NCBI GenBank assembly: GCA_007570785.1
Contig: ML661885.1
Span: forward strand, 14,044,915-14,108,914
Reading direction: 5' to 3'
Source of the DNA: Antilocapra americana
Lineage: Eukaryota > Chordata > Mammalia > Artiodactyla > Antilocapridae
DNA: 64,000 nt
The position numbers and the translations under genes were made by a program. The notes beneath the pieces were generated by a model, which was given only the letters and a program-made list of their open reading frames with translations, was not told the origin of the DNA and made no database searches. Shown here in pieces: positions 45,561 to 57,089 of this stretch. Each line of letters opens with the position of its first letter. Within the stretch, counting starts at the first letter, position 1.

Positions 45561-46914
45561 AAGGACGTTTGTAATAAGGATGCAAGAACTCAAGAGGAAA
45601 GAAGATGACTAAGTATGAATCTAACATCCAGCCTTAGGAAACTGAAACAAATAAATCAGAGGCAGAGACTGGGGGTTGTACTTAAATTCAGAGGCCCAGT
45701 CAGGATGCTTTGGGCTGCATGTTTCAGAAATTCCAACTCAAAAAGCCTTGAAGTTCAACACAAGGAAATTTTTATCTCACTTCTCATAAAGAAGTACTGA
45801 ATAGGGGACCCCTGGGGGTCAGTCAATTCAGGGCCTTAGTCCTGAGGACCCATCCTTTTCTCTCAAAGGTCTGTCCTCCCCAGGCTGAGAGGGAGCCCAC
45901 TATGATTTCACATCCAAGGAATCACAGTCCAAAAACCACATTCCGAGAAATAAGAGGAAATACTCCTGCTCAGGGCCTTTTTAACTAGTGTAGAAATTTT
46001 CTCTAGAAACTACTGCCAAGCCAACTTTCTTTTCATGTCATTGTCCACACCTGGGTCATGCATCACATGAGATGCAACAACCATTAGCCTCAGAGGCCAC
46101 CTGGGATGGGTGGGTCTGAGAAACACCAACTCTTAGGAGAAGATTAGGCACCAAAATGGAATCCTGCCTTTTAGGAAGGAAGGATCAGGAAATGGGGTCA
46201 CATAGAGATGCAAAGGCTCTAATATAGAGGTGTAACATCCCCCTGCAGGGATGTTTATAAACAGAAATAGATACTGAAGTTAAGTGTGCATTAAATCTTT
46301 GAAAAATTAAACAACCAACTTAATAATTATCAGAGAGGAATTCTTATCTTACTTGGCTTGTATCAAAAGTTTCCCAACTTTGATACTTACCCAATTGTAA
46401 ATGGGTTTATGACATTTCAAAGAAATGATTTTCATGAAGAATATATGTCAGTCCAAAATGGACCGATATACTCTAGATTGAAAAGCATGAAGGAGATGAC
46501 AGAAGGCAGCTTTCATTCTGCTCTGAGCAGAACTGGCAGACACTGGATGATGGATTCAGGTCTCCTTATGAATAACTTTGAAGGACACATAAATGATGGG
46601 GGAAAAAACAGCCTCATCTATACAAAGAGACTGGTTAAAAAAAAAGAGACTGGTCATAAAGAGACTGGTAAAGAAAATCAAACCAACACATGCCACACAA
46701 TGTGAACCTCTAAGATTTCAGGACTAGACATGGTTTGTAATATTCAAAATAGAAAATCTTAGATACTCCTTCGATATAGTATTCCTACAAAGGAGGACGG
46801 CAAATGTTATTAATTCAATTAGTAAACATATTTCCTGACTTCCTACTAGCTGCAATACAGCACAGCAAAAGAACTATATATCAGACATAGATGCAAGCCT
46901 TCAGAACTCAATGC
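45561..46914. other. mostly unannotated; possible old repeat at 45690-46140
   Basis: 45690-46140 has the phrase order of a widespread old repeat ('ggaaatttttatctcac', 'gggccttagtcctgaggaccca', CACACCTGGGTCATGCATCAC), family not named. 46624-46670 holds three short copies of AAAGAGACTGGT. No exon supportable. Confidence 0.4.
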
Positions 46915-47094
46915 ATACATGCTAAGTTGCTTCAGTCATGTCCAACTCTTTTCATCCCTGTGTACTGTAGCCTGCCAGGCTCCTCTGTGCATGGGATTCT
47001 CCAGGCAAGAATACTGAAGTGGGTTGCCATTTCCTTCTCCAGGGCATCTTCCTGGCTTTTTTTTTTTTCACCACTAGCACCACCTGAGAAGCCT
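46915..47094 (-). mobile_element. Bov-tA SINE with internal deletion
   Basis: Antisense copy from CATGCTAAGTTGCTTCAGTC to CTCCAGGGCATCTTCCTGGC. A T-run then replaces the box B region, and the head fragment GCACCACCTGAGAAGCC follows. Confidence 0.9.
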
Positions 47095-47258
47095 GTCTTC
47101 TTTGTTTATAAGGAGCTTTTTACAAAGTTGAGGGCAACACATTTAGCCATAGTGCTTCTGGACTTATTTGTCTTTCTCCCCATCTGATGTGAACTCCTCA
47201 TCTCTGGTATCATCCTGATCTCTGATATCATCCTCATACCCAGAATATCTAGTTTTCA

Positions 47259-48180
47259 GTTCAGTTGCTCAGTTGTGATCAACTCTTTGCAACCCCAGAC
47301 TGCAGCACACCAGGCTTCCCCATCCACCACCAACTCCCGGAGCTTACTCAAACTCCTGTCCATCGAGTCGGTGATGCCATCCAACCACCTCATCCTCTGT
47401 CATCCCCTTCTTCTCCTGCCTTCAATCATTCCCAGCATCAGGGTCTTTTCCATTGAGTCAGTTTCCCATCAGGCGGCCAAAGGATTGGAGTTTCAGCTTC
47501 AGCATCAGTCCTTCCAATGAATATTCAGGACTGATTTCCTTTAGGATGGACTGGTTGGATCTCCTTGCAGTCCAAGGGACTCTCAAGAGTCTTCTCCAAC
47601 ACCACAGTTCAAAAGCATCAATTCTTCAGTGCTCAGCTTTCTTTATATTCCAACTCTCCCATCCATACATGATATCTCTAATACTGGAAAAACCAAAGCT
47701 TTGACTAGATGGACTTTTTTGGCAAAGTAATGTCTGTCTCTGCTTTTAATATACTGTCTAGGTTGGTCATAACTTTTCTTCCAAGGAGTAAGCATTTTTT
47801 AATTTCATGGCTGCAGTCACCATCTGCAGTGATTTTGGAACCCCCCAAAATTAAGTCTGTCACTGTTTCCATTGTTTCCTCATCTATTTGCCATGAAGTG
47901 CTGGGACCAGAGGCCATGATCTTAGTTTTCTGAATGTTGAGTTTTAAGCCAGTTTTTTCACTTTCTTCTTTCACTTTCAAGAGGTTCTTTAGTTCTTCTG
48001 CACCTTCTACCATAAGGGTGGTGTCATTTGCATATCTGAGGTTATTGATATTTCTCCCAGCAATCTTGATTCCAGCTTATCTTCATCCAGTCCAGCATTT
48101 CTCATGATGTACTCTGTATATAAGTTAAATGAGCAGGGTGACAATATACAGCCTTGACATACTCCTTTCCTGATTTGGAA
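47259..48180 (-). mobile_element. 5'-truncated BovB LINE with perfect 10-bp TSD
   Basis: Runs antisense from the 3' tail (GTTCAGTTGCTCAGTTGTG) through the C-terminal polymerase region to ATACTCCTTTCCTGATTTGG. Identical direct repeats CTAGTTTTCA at 47249-47258 and 48181-48190 mark a single 0.92-kb insertion. Confidence 0.97.
47705..48013 (-). pseudogene. BovB polymerase C-terminal remnant
   Basis: The frame contains ESEKTGLKLNIQKTKIMASG, then PSTSWQIDEETMETVTDLIL, GGSKITADGDCSHEIKKCLL and LGRKVMTNLDSILKAETDITL. This is the region downstream of the YADD box in RTE reverse transcriptase. It begins only where the truncated element begins and ends at a stop, so no catalytic core is present. Confidence 0.9.
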
Positions 48181-48261
48181 CTAGTTTTCAAATACTGCCA
48201 ATTTATTGAAGTCTGTATCTTATATCGATGATGTAATTATTCAATAAATGGAATTGATAAT

Positions 48262-48528
48262 ATTGTGTACCTGTTAATCTCATATTCCCAATTAATCCCT
48301 TCCTCACCTTTCCCTTTGGTACATAATAACATAATACTATGTATAAAATAGATAACCAACAAGGATTTACTGTATAGCACAGGGAGCTATAGTCAATATC
48401 TTGTAATAACCTATAATGGAAAACAATCTGGAAAAGAACGTATATATATATGTATATACATATATATACACACACATATATGTGTAACTGAATCACTTTG
48501 CTGTATACATGAGCAGTTCAATAAATAA
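48262..48528 (+). mobile_element. short ruminant L1 3' end with 18-bp TSD
   Basis: ACCTGTTAATCTCATATTCCC, 'ccttcctcacctttccctttggtac', ACAAGGATTTACTGTATAGCAC, 'gtcaatatcttgtaataacc', CTGAATCACTTTGCTGTATAC. It contains an expanded TA/CA tract at 48439-48485. Direct repeats ATAAATGGAATTGATAAT at 48244-48261 and 48529-48546 are identical. Confidence 0.93.
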
Positions 48529-48546
48529 ATAAATGGAATTGATAAT

Positions 48547-49161
48547 GAAGCCAAGCTAAAAATCCTATTCTAGTAAAAAGCATGCAAAGAACAATGGAAA
48601 AATGGGATCAAGTCCAAAAAGTACTGATGACACAATGATAGCAAATCATTCTTTCTGGAATGCCTGCTTAACTCAATGGTCCGTGAAGGCTCACATGCAC
48701 AGCAGCTTTGCAACGTTGTCTAGTTTGTGTGGCCACTCAAGGAAAGTAGATGCTAATTTTAGTTCAGGCCTATCAAGGTTTAGGCACCCTTAGTGACTCA
48801 GTGTATAGTCCTTAAGTATAGGTTAAAAACAATATTCTGTGCAAGTATGAGTTTTTCACCTGGCGCACATAAAGAAAGGGCTTGGATTTTGTTGGTTGGT
48901 GCAAGACTCTGAACATATGCCTGTTGATTACAACTGGAAAATCACTGATATATGAAGTCTTGTTCCTTATTGAATAAAGACTTGTCCTATTTAGAAATGT
49001 TAACAGATGATGTATGATAACTTAAATCCTATCATGCAGTCAAGTTGTGGTGAGGATTTGAAAAAATGGCCACGTAAAGTGTGCTCCCTTGAGTGGGAAC
49101 AATCTTTCTCTCACAGTTACCCAGGTGTCAATAGGAAAAGTCAAATAACAATTTGAAACTT
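48547..49161. other. unannotated sequence
   Basis: No recognised repeat or gene signal. Confidence 0.45.
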
Positions 49162-49432
49162 GAAAGCTCTGGGATACTTCCAATCCATGAACACGGTATA
49201 TTTCTCCATCTATTTGTGTCCCCTTTGATTTCTTTCATCAGTGTTTTATAGTTCTCTATATATGTCTTTTGTTTCTTTAGGTAGAAATACTCCTAAGTAT
49301 TTTATTCTTTTTGTTTCGATGGTGAATGGAATTGTTTCCTTAATTTCTCTTTCTGTTTTCTCATTGTTAGTGTATAGGAATGCCAGGGATTTCTGTGTGT
49401 TCATTTTGTATCCGGAAACTTTGCTATATTCA

Positions 49433-49984
49433 CTAGCAAAGCTCTAGTAATTTGATTAGCTCTAGTAATTTTCTGGTAGAGTCTTTAGGGTTTTCTATGT
49501 AGAGGATCATGTCATCTGCAAACAGTGAGAGTTTTACTTCTTCTTTTCCAATCTGGATCCCTTTTATTTCTTTATCTGCTCTGATTGCTGTGGCCAAGAC
49601 TTCCAAAACTATGTTGAATAGTAGTGGTGAGAGTGGGCACCCTTGTCTTGTTCCTGACTTCAGGGGAAATGCTTTCAGTTTTTCACCATTGAGGATAATG
49701 ATTGCTGTGGGTTTGTCATATATAGCTTTTATTATGTTGAGGTATGTTCCTTCTATTCCTGCTTTTTGGAGGGTTTTTATCATAAATGGATGTTGAATTT
49801 TGTCAAAAGCTTTCTCTGCATCTATTGAGATAATCATGTGGTGTATTACACTGATTGATTTGCGAATATTGAAGAATCCTTCCATCCCTGGGATAAAGCC
49901 TACTTGATCATGATGAATGATCTTTTTAATGTGTTGTTGGATTCTATTTGCTAGAATTTTAAGGATTTTTGCATCTACGTTCAT
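49433..49984 (-). pseudogene. L1 ORF2 reverse-transcriptase segment (inverted part)
   Basis: 183-codon minus frame covering the RT palm: [40 protein letters not shown] (motif A, AFDKIQH with the aspartate kept), [20 protein letters not shown] (motif B) and [13 protein letters not shown] (motif C, FADD kept). It lacks the endonuclease because the element is 5'-truncated. It ends early at a small tandem duplication (AGCTCTAGTAATTTGATT at 49440-49457, partly repeated) that shifts the frame. Confidence 0.95.
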
Positions 49985-50143
49985 CAGTGATATTGGCCTG
50001 TAGTTTTCTTTTTTTGTGGCATCTTTGTCAGGTTTTGAAATTAGGGTGATGGTGGCCTCATAGAATGAGTTTGGCAGGTTACCTTCCTCTGCAATTTTCT
50101 GGAAGAGTTTGAGTAGAATAGGTATTAGCTTTTCTCGAAATTT

Positions 50144-50722
50144 TTGAGTATACTACCCAGAGCAATCTATAGATTCAATGCAATTCCTATCAAGCTACCA
50201 GAGGTCTTTTTCAGAGAATTAGAACAAATAATTTCACAATTTGTATGGAAATACAAAAAACCTCATATAGCCAAAGCAATCTTGAGAAAGAGGAATGGAA
50301 CTGGAGGAATCAACCTACCTGACTTTAGGCTATACTACAAAGCCACAGTCATCAAAACAGTATGGTACTGGCACAAAGAGAGAAATATAGATCAATGGAA
50401 CAAAATAGAACGCCCAGAGATAAATCCACACATCTATGGACACTTTATCTTTGACAAAGGAGGCAAGAATATACAATGGAGAAAAGACAATCTCTTTAAC
50501 AAGTGGTGCTGGGAAAACTGGACAGCCACTTGTAAAAGAATGAAACTAGAACACTTTCTAACACCATACACAAACATAAACTCAAAATGGATCAAAGATC
50601 TAAGCATAAGACCAGAAACTATAAAACTCCTAGAGGAAAACATAGGCAAAACACTCTCTGACATAAATCAAAGCAGGATCCTCTATGACCCACCTCCCAG
50701 AATATCGGAAATAAAGGCATGA
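50144..50722 (+). pseudogene. L1 ORF2 post-RT segment
   Basis: Plus frame starting just after the inversion junction: [20 protein letters not shown], then [40 protein letters not shown] and [20 protein letters not shown]. This is the L1 region between the RT core and the C-terminal Cys-rich domain. It stops at a TGA in AAAGGCATGAATAAAC (about 50720), followed at once by further ORF2 sequence in a broken frame. Confidence 0.95.
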
Positions 50723-50785
50723 ATAAACAAATGGGACCTAATTAAAATTAAAAGCTTCTGCACAACAAAGGAAACTATAAGCAAG

Positions 50786-51523
50786 GTGAAAAGACAGCCT
50801 GCAGAATGGGAGAAAATAATAGCCAATGAAGAAACGGACAAACAATTAATCTCAAAAATATACAAGCAACGCCTGCAGCTCCATTCTAGAAAAATAAACG
50901 ACCCAATCAAAAAGGGGGCCAAAGAACTTAACAGACATTTCTCCAAAGAAGACATAAAAATGGCTAACAAACACATGAAAAGATGCTCAACATCACTCAT
51001 TATCAGAGAAATGCAAGTCAAAACCACAATGAGGTACCACTTTACACCAGTAAGAATGGCTGCAATCCAAAAATCTACAAGCAATAAATGCTGGAGAGGA
51101 TGTGGAGAAAAGGGAACCCTCTTACACTGTTGGTGGGAATGCAAACTAGTACAGCCACTATGGAAAACAGTGTGGAGATTCCTTAAAAAACTGAAAATAG
51201 AACTGCCATATGACCCAACAATCCCACTGCTGGGCATACACACCGAGGAAACCAGAATTGAAAGAGACACGTGTACCCCAATGTTCATTGCTGCATTGTT
51301 TACAATAGCCAGGACATGGAAGCAACCTAGATGCCCATCAACTGACGAATGGATAAGAAAGCTGTGGTACATATACATAATGGAATATTACTCAGCATTA
51401 AAAAAAAATTCATTTGAATCAGTTCTACTCAGATGGACAGAACTTGAGCCTATTATCCAGAGTGAAGTAAGCCAGAAGGAAAAACAAAAATACAGTATAC
51501 TAATGCATATATATGGAATTTAG
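50786..51523 (+). pseudogene. L1 ORF2 C-terminal segment with Cys-rich domain
   Basis: Continues ORF2: [20 protein letters not shown], then [20 protein letters not shown], and the L1 zinc-knuckle-like region with [20 protein letters not shown] (the C..C..H..C residues visible), followed by [18 protein letters not shown] and ending ILMHIYGI. The end is the normal ORF2 stop region, followed by about 300 bp of 3' UTR and an A-rich tail. Separated from the previous segment by a stop and frame loss. Confidence 0.95.
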
Positions 51524-51856
51524 ATAGTAACGAGAACCCTGCATGTGAGACAGCAAAAGAAACGCAGATGTATAGAACAGTCTTTTGGACTCTGTGGAAG
51601 AGGGCAAGGGTGGGATGATATGGGAGAATGGCATTGAAACATATTAATTATCATATGTGAAATCAATCGCCAGCCCAGGTTTGATGTTCAGGGCTGGTGC
51701 ACTGGGATGACCCAGGGGGAGGGAATCAGGAGGGAGGAGGGAGGGGGGTTCTGGACGGGGAACATATGTATATCCATGGCGGATTCATGTCAATGTATGG
51801 CAAAACCAACACAATAAAGAAAATTTTTTTTAAAAAAAGAAGAAAGCTCTGAGATA

Positions 51857-52534
51857 TTAGTGCATATCCTTGTAAATATTTGTGAGTTTGCTCCTTTTGA
51901 GGTACTATATTTTTAGTCCTCCCTTCCCACCCCAAACTGTGGCTCCTCAACTCATTTATAAATATTCTGAGATGACTTTGTGCTTAGTTGTTCTATTCTG
52001 GACACCATCACTGTTATATTAATGGTCATTACAAATCTATGGTCTTCAACATAAAGTATGCTATCAGAATACTATTATATAATCTACATCTTGCAATTGT
52101 CATCATCTTTACAGACACAAGGAAAGGATAAACATTAAATACCAAAATCTTAGATAAGCATTCATCAGTAGAAATTAGCAAACTTTTCATAAACAAATGT
52201 ATACCCAAGTGTCAAAAGACAGAAGGAATTCCTGGTATTCATATTTCTCATAAAACTGTTTCTATCACTTGTAGAAGTTACCTTGTTCTTCTCTCACAGT
52301 TTCTCATTTTCATTTCTAGAAATTATTGACAAACAGGAAACACAAATAACTGATAAAGAGCTTCATATGGTGGATCTGAGCCACCAACCAACTCTGTGAC
52401 TGAAACTGTGTGGTTTTGGAAATAATGCTTGCACTGAGATATAATTACCATAGTATGAAACCTACTGGTAAGATGAAAAGGGTACTGTAGAGAGAATGTA
52501 TGTATTGTAGGGTAAGGGAGTTAGAGAAGGTGAG
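51857..52534. other. unannotated sequence
   Basis: No recognised repeat or gene signal. Confidence 0.45.
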
Positions 52535-52925
52535 GTTTAGAAAAAGAACCAGACTGGCACTTTACAGGAACAGATCACCTTTAATGAGGTGAGAAGGGGC
52601 AGAAGTCAGATTAGTGAGCTGCTGCACTAACCTAAAAAGTGAGTAAGTATATATAGGCATGTATGTGGAAAGTTACTGTCTTGAGGGGGTCTGTTCTTCT
52701 CCAAGGTTGTTGGGAGTAGTTATCTCTTAAACAGCTGGGGCAAGGAATTTTGGAGATCCGCCAGAGACTGGACCAGCTGGGAGCTGGGCGTAATCAACCT
52801 TAATGTCCATTTTTTTTTCGTAGGTGAGAGAGTTCTTTGTTTTGCATAGAATGGTGGGGAGTTCCTGGAGGGGAGTTTTAACTCCAGGCTATTTTGAGCC
52901 ATGTAACTTTCCTTCATGTATGATG
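52535..52925 (-). mobile_element. probable endogenous-retrovirus solo LTR (antisense)
   Basis: On the minus strand a TATATATA box (52648-52655) is followed about 65 bp later by an ATTAAA polyadenylation-type signal (52580-52585), with a purine/pyrimidine-biased U3-like region upstream. This is the promoter, short R, poly(A) layout of an LTR. No viral genes are adjacent. Family and exact ends are not established; the BovB copy begins directly at its right edge. Confidence 0.45.
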
Positions 52926-53338
52926 TGAGAGCTGGACTATAAAGAAAGCTGAGTGCTGAAGAATTGATGCTTTTAAACTGTGGTATTGGAGAAGACTCTT
53001 GAGAGTCCCTTGGACAGCAAGGAGATCCATCCAGTCCATCCTAAAGGAAATCAGTCCTGAATATTCACTGGAAGGGCTGATGCTGAAGCTGAAACCCCAA
53101 TATTTTGGCTACCTGATGCGAAAAACTGACTCACTGGAAAAGACCCTGATGCTGGGAAGGATTGAAGGCAGGAGGAGAAGGGGATGACAGAGGATGAAAT
53201 GGTTGCATGGCATCACCGACTCGATGGACATGAATTTGAGTAAGCTCTGGAAGTTGGTGATGGACAGGGAAGCCTGGCATGCTGCAGTCCATGGGGTCAC
53301 AAAAAGTCAGACACTACTGAGCAACTAAACTGAACTGA
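52926..53338 (+). mobile_element. BovB LINE 3' end
   Basis: GAGCTGGACTATAAAGAAAGC, 'gaagaattgatgcttttaaactgtgg', CTTGAGAGTCCCTTGGACAG, CCTGATGCTGGGAAGGATTG and tail CAACTAAACTGAACTGAG. The encoded RVPWTARRS- and SLEGLMLKLK-type motifs are BovB C-terminal. Confidence 0.95.
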
Positions 53339-53667
53339 GAGAATATCACACACAACAGAAAACACTGGCATTTCTAAGGAAAAACTTAGATTTATTTTAA
53401 GAAAATATAATTGTATATAATTTATTTTGTCTTTGCTTCCTGCATCATTGACTCATGGACTTCACTGAGATTGAGATGATTAATCTCAGGAGACTTTTCT
53501 GATAAAATGATTAGTAAATAGACTAAATGATCAGACCTTGAGATATGCATGTAATATATATCAATCAAATGTATATAAATACATATAAATATCAATGAGG
53601 CATTAAGTAAGCAAACCCTTAAAAAACTGAGGGGAAAACTGATTAAGTTGGGATTTCACAGATATTA
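53339..53667. other. unannotated AT-rich sequence
   Basis: No recognised repeat or gene. Confidence 0.45.
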
Positions 53668-53779
53668 AAGTGAAAGTGAAGTCACTCAGTTGTGTCTGAC
53701 TCTTTGTGACCCCATGGACTGTAGCCCACCAGGCTCCTCCATCCATGGAATTTTCTAGGCAAGAGTCCTGGAGTGGGTT
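53668..53779 (-). mobile_element. truncated Bov-tA SINE
   Basis: AGTGAAAGTGAAGTCACTCAG to GTCCTGGAGTGGGT; the tRNA-head half is absent and LTR-like sequence follows directly. Confidence 0.93.
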
Positions 53780-54231
53780 TAAACCTAAATACAAAATGGA
53801 GACCAGACTTGCAAATCCTTTGTGCAGGCAAAAACTATTTAAGCCATGTAAGCATAACTAAATCTAGGTTACTCATGAACAAAAGCAAAACTTAGGTTAT
53901 TTCATGAACATAAGCAAAACTTGATGCCTCTGATAATCATTAAAGAAACTTGTTGTCTTTCTAACATTGGTAGGAGATCATCCTTTTAATCAATACCCTG
54001 CTTTCTGAAAAACCCCATCCTAATAACCAATCATTCTAAAGATTAAACAGCTTTCTCATTTTCACTTTATATGCTACTCTATGGTGTCATACCCCCGAGC
54101 TTCATATTGGTTTTAAATTCGAAAGCTCCCAATTGGAGAACTGTTCAATGCACAATAAACTTTACTAAACACTTCTTACTGATACAGGGTTTTAATTTTG
54201 CTATTTCTGGATTTTTGAAAAGAGGCTACAG
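53780..54231 (+). mobile_element. probable endogenous-retrovirus solo LTR (class I-like)
   Basis: Layout matches an LTR: a U3-like region with an imperfect ~29-bp tandem repeat (53864-53922, TAGGTTA..CATGAACA..AGCAAAACT twice), CCAAT at 54027-54031, a TATAT box at 54068-54072, AATAAA at 54154-54159 and a ~70-bp U5-like end closing near GGCTACA. No gag, pol or env sequence is adjacent. The left end is lost at the SINE junction, so no TSD can be shown. Confidence 0.6.
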
Positions 54232-55574
54232 ATTGCTGGAAGCATGAGAACAGGACGAACTGTCTCATAAACAGCTTGATGAAGCACTTAATTTAAAGAC
54301 AAGAGACTCGTGACTGAAGAAAAAAAGGGAAATAGAGCCAAACATAGATTCCAGTTAAGGAAAATGAATTGTAGTTGTAGGATTCCCAAGAAGAGGGGTA
54401 CAACTTTGTGATAATATTAATGGCTTTTGACTGTTTAAGTACCTTCAAATGATTGCTTGGAGCCGGCGGCGGTCCATTTGTTTTGAGGCAGTGATGTTTT
54501 CCTTTATCTTTAAGAGTGCATTGGACGCTTTGAAGTAACAAGGTCAAATCCAACCACTTCTGCCCAGACTCTGTGCAAAAATACTGGCTTTGAGTTTCCA
54601 GAGAACATGAAGAAGTCATTTCAGCCAAGGCTTTACCACCCAGAAGTCTTTTAAAAGACTTTCAGAAGCATCCCGAATTTGCACATTACCTCCTTGACCT
54701 TTGGAGCACGGGGTCAGAGCTGGAGCAAGTGGTTTCAATTGTCTGATAAGATACATCGCTTCAGTCTCAGCCTGGCGGAAGGTGAAACCAGCTGGTTTCT
54801 ATCTCTTCTTCTCTAATCATGAGGCAGTAGGCAAGCCATGAAAACGTTATCATGGCATTTTGTTAAAGTCACTACCAAATTGAGTAATGAATGAGAAAAA
54901 CAAAATAGAAACAAGACAAACAAAATGAGACTTTTCTAACAAAAGTCCAGATCCCAAAACGAGTTTGGGTTTTTTTTTCTTTTTAAACATGACTCTAGGT
55001 TTTCTGAGAAAACTTAACAAAACATTTTGTTAAGAACTCTTTGTCTCTTCTGGGTAACTGACAAGCTTCCTTTTAACACACGATACAGATTATGTAATCC
55101 CTTTTAATCTTCTTCTGGCCTTGGTTACTAGAAAGCATACGCTTAAGTGGTATCTTTTAATGACAGTACCAGAATTATGTATTTCATTTCCTATACAGCT
55201 ATCTCACCTTTCTCTGTGATTTCCTAATGTTTAAATTTTTAAATTCACTATTATCTTGTCATTTTTATTTAAATATTATCCTAGAAAGTTCATCAAGCTG
55301 AGCTAATTATAGCAACAAAAACCAAACCACAAAAACAACAGAGAGCGTACATTGTACTATAACTCCAAAACACTAAATTATTAATGACATTGAAATATAA
55401 GTCACCCTAGTAGATCCATGGAATATATCACTTTTTAACTGGCCTTTTGGGGTGTGTGGAAAATAAGTACTCAGACAATATACTTGCTATTATCCAAGAC
55501 TTAAGAACATAATGGAATCTTATGTTTATATAAGGTAGTAGCTATTATATTAGGACTCTTTCAATTATATGTGG
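54232..55574. other. unannotated sequence
   Basis: No recognised repeat. It contains a small CG-rich patch (GGAGCCGGCGGCGGTCC, about 54461-54477) in an otherwise CpG-poor region, and an unrecognised 111-codon minus frame at 54293-54628. Confidence 0.45.
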
Positions 55575-56030
55575 AGGAGAACCCAACTTGAACTGACTTA
55601 AGGTAAAAGGAAAATACATTGGTTCATATAATTGAAAAATACCAGGGTAAACTTGAAGTACACCTGAGTCCAAGGACTACACAATGTCATCAAGTCTGCC
55701 TCCCTCTCTTCTTTCCTCCTTGCCTGCCTACCTACCTTTCTCTCTCTCTTCCGTTTGGTTCATGCTCCCCTCCCATGTTGCCCCATTTACCTTGGAAGTC
55801 AGCTGCTTTATGATGGCATGATGATTGCCAGCAATAGCTATGTTATAGTCTATCTACTCATTAACCCCATGAGAGAGATTCTGTATTTTTAACAGCCCCT
55901 ACCCCCAAAAAGCCCTGTTATTGAGTCCAGCTGGTTCCAACTGGTTCACAATTTTTACTTGAACCTTGTTTAAGTCACATGCCCACCCGCTGATCAGTTC
56001 TATTCAGACTACATAAACTAAGAATAGGGA
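55575..56030. repeat. possible old mammalian interspersed repeat
   Basis: 'attggttcatataattgaaaaataccagggtaaac', ACAATGTCATCAAGTCTGCC, and 'ttgaaccttgtttaagtcacatgcccacc' follow the order of a widespread old repeat. Family not named. Confidence 0.4.
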
Positions 56031-56864
56031 ATGGGTATTTTTAAGGACAAAATCATGGTGCTGTTATCATAAGACATAAGCAAAAATCACAGATGTTTGC
56101 TATGATATTTTACTCAGCCAGATCACTTTTTGGGACTTTGTTTTCCCAGGAGATTTGATTGCTACCAAACTGTTCAGATTGATCAGTGAACTAGCCAGAA
56201 GAGAAACTCCTTGTCTCGATTATTTACATGAGACTCCCATTAACCCCTGATGAATTCATTAATAAAACTGTTAATGAGTGACATAGACCAAATTTTGCTT
56301 TTTACCACCAAAGTTGTGCTAGTATTTTAGCTTATTCAAATACTTACCTTCACACTGTGCTACAACCCTGATAAATTATTTCATATTTCCTGCACTGTTT
56401 CTAAAATCAGTTTGTTCTTAGTACACCCAGTGTTTTCACCTATTTTTTAGCCATGATATTTGAGGAAGGGTTAGATGAAAATTAGTACCTACTTGATGAA
56501 CCCCTTAAATCTCTTATTCATCTTAGTTATTACAAATAAACAAATTATATATATATATGTGTGTGTATATATATTTATATATACAAGGTATATATAAAAT
56601 AAATAGTTTTATTCTAATAACACCTGTTGAATAAAGACAAAAAGGAATTGAAACACATATTTGTGGCAAAAAAGCAGATCAATTTAGTTATATTATGTGC
56701 TTGAAGTTCATCAGGGAGGCAGAGAACAAAGTTCTGAAAATGTTTGCACCTTATTTAACTTTACAGAGCAGTTTTGTTTGTCTGGGTTATGATATCAGTG
56801 TAGAAGGCGCAGCCCCTGAACAATTAAAAAAAAAATCATATCAAGAGTAGAACAACTCAGTAGT
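56031..56864. other. unannotated sequence with TA/TG tract
   Basis: No recognised gene or interspersed repeat; a TATATATGTGTGTGTATATA low-complexity tract lies at 56546-56600. Confidence 0.5.
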
Positions 56865-56877
56865 CTCTATAAGTAAA

Positions 56878-57071
56878 GTGAAGTGAAAGTCACTCTTTGT
56901 GACCCCATGGACTGTTGCCCTCCAGGCTCCTCTGTCCATGGAATTCTCCAGGCAATAATACTGGAGTGGGTAGCCATTCCCTTCTCCAGGGGATCTTCCC
57001 AATCCAGGGATCGAACCCAGGTCTCCCTCATTGCAGGCAGATTCTTTACCATCTGAGCCACCAGGGAAGCC
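56878..57071 (-). mobile_element. Bov-tA SINE with perfect 13-bp TSD
   Basis: GTGAAGTGAAAGTCACTCTTTG to GAGCCACCAGGGAAGCC. Direct repeats CTCTATAAGTAAA at 56865-56877 and 57072-57084. Confidence 0.97.
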
Positions 57072-57089
57072 CTCTATAAGTAAAAGAAG

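Larger units (their letters stand above)
49177..51841 (+). mobile_element. ruminant L1 LINE with inverted 5' portion (twin-priming structure)
   Basis: 49177 to about 50148 is ORF2 in antisense; about 50149-51841 is the later part of ORF2, the 3' UTR and an A-rich tail in sense. The junction reads TTCTCGAAATTTTTGAGTATACTACC. The inverted segment starts with CTTCCAATCCATGAACACGG, which in sense lies immediately upstream of GAGTATACTACC in L1, so only about 20 bases are lost. Direct repeats GAAAGCTCTGGGATA (49162-49176) and GAAAGCTCTGAGATA (51842-51856) bound the whole, so both orientations arrived in one insertion. Confidence 0.96.

Noticed and set aside
45079..45627. 182-codon minus-strand open frame
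   Set aside because: Its centre is the translated Bov-tA (GSIPGSGRSPGGGNGNPLQY-type phrase common to SINE antisense/sense frames), so it is a SINE artefact.
50683..51378. 231-codon minus-strand open frame
   Set aside because: It is the antisense shadow of L1 ORF2 at 50786-51523; the L1 sense frame explains the sequence.
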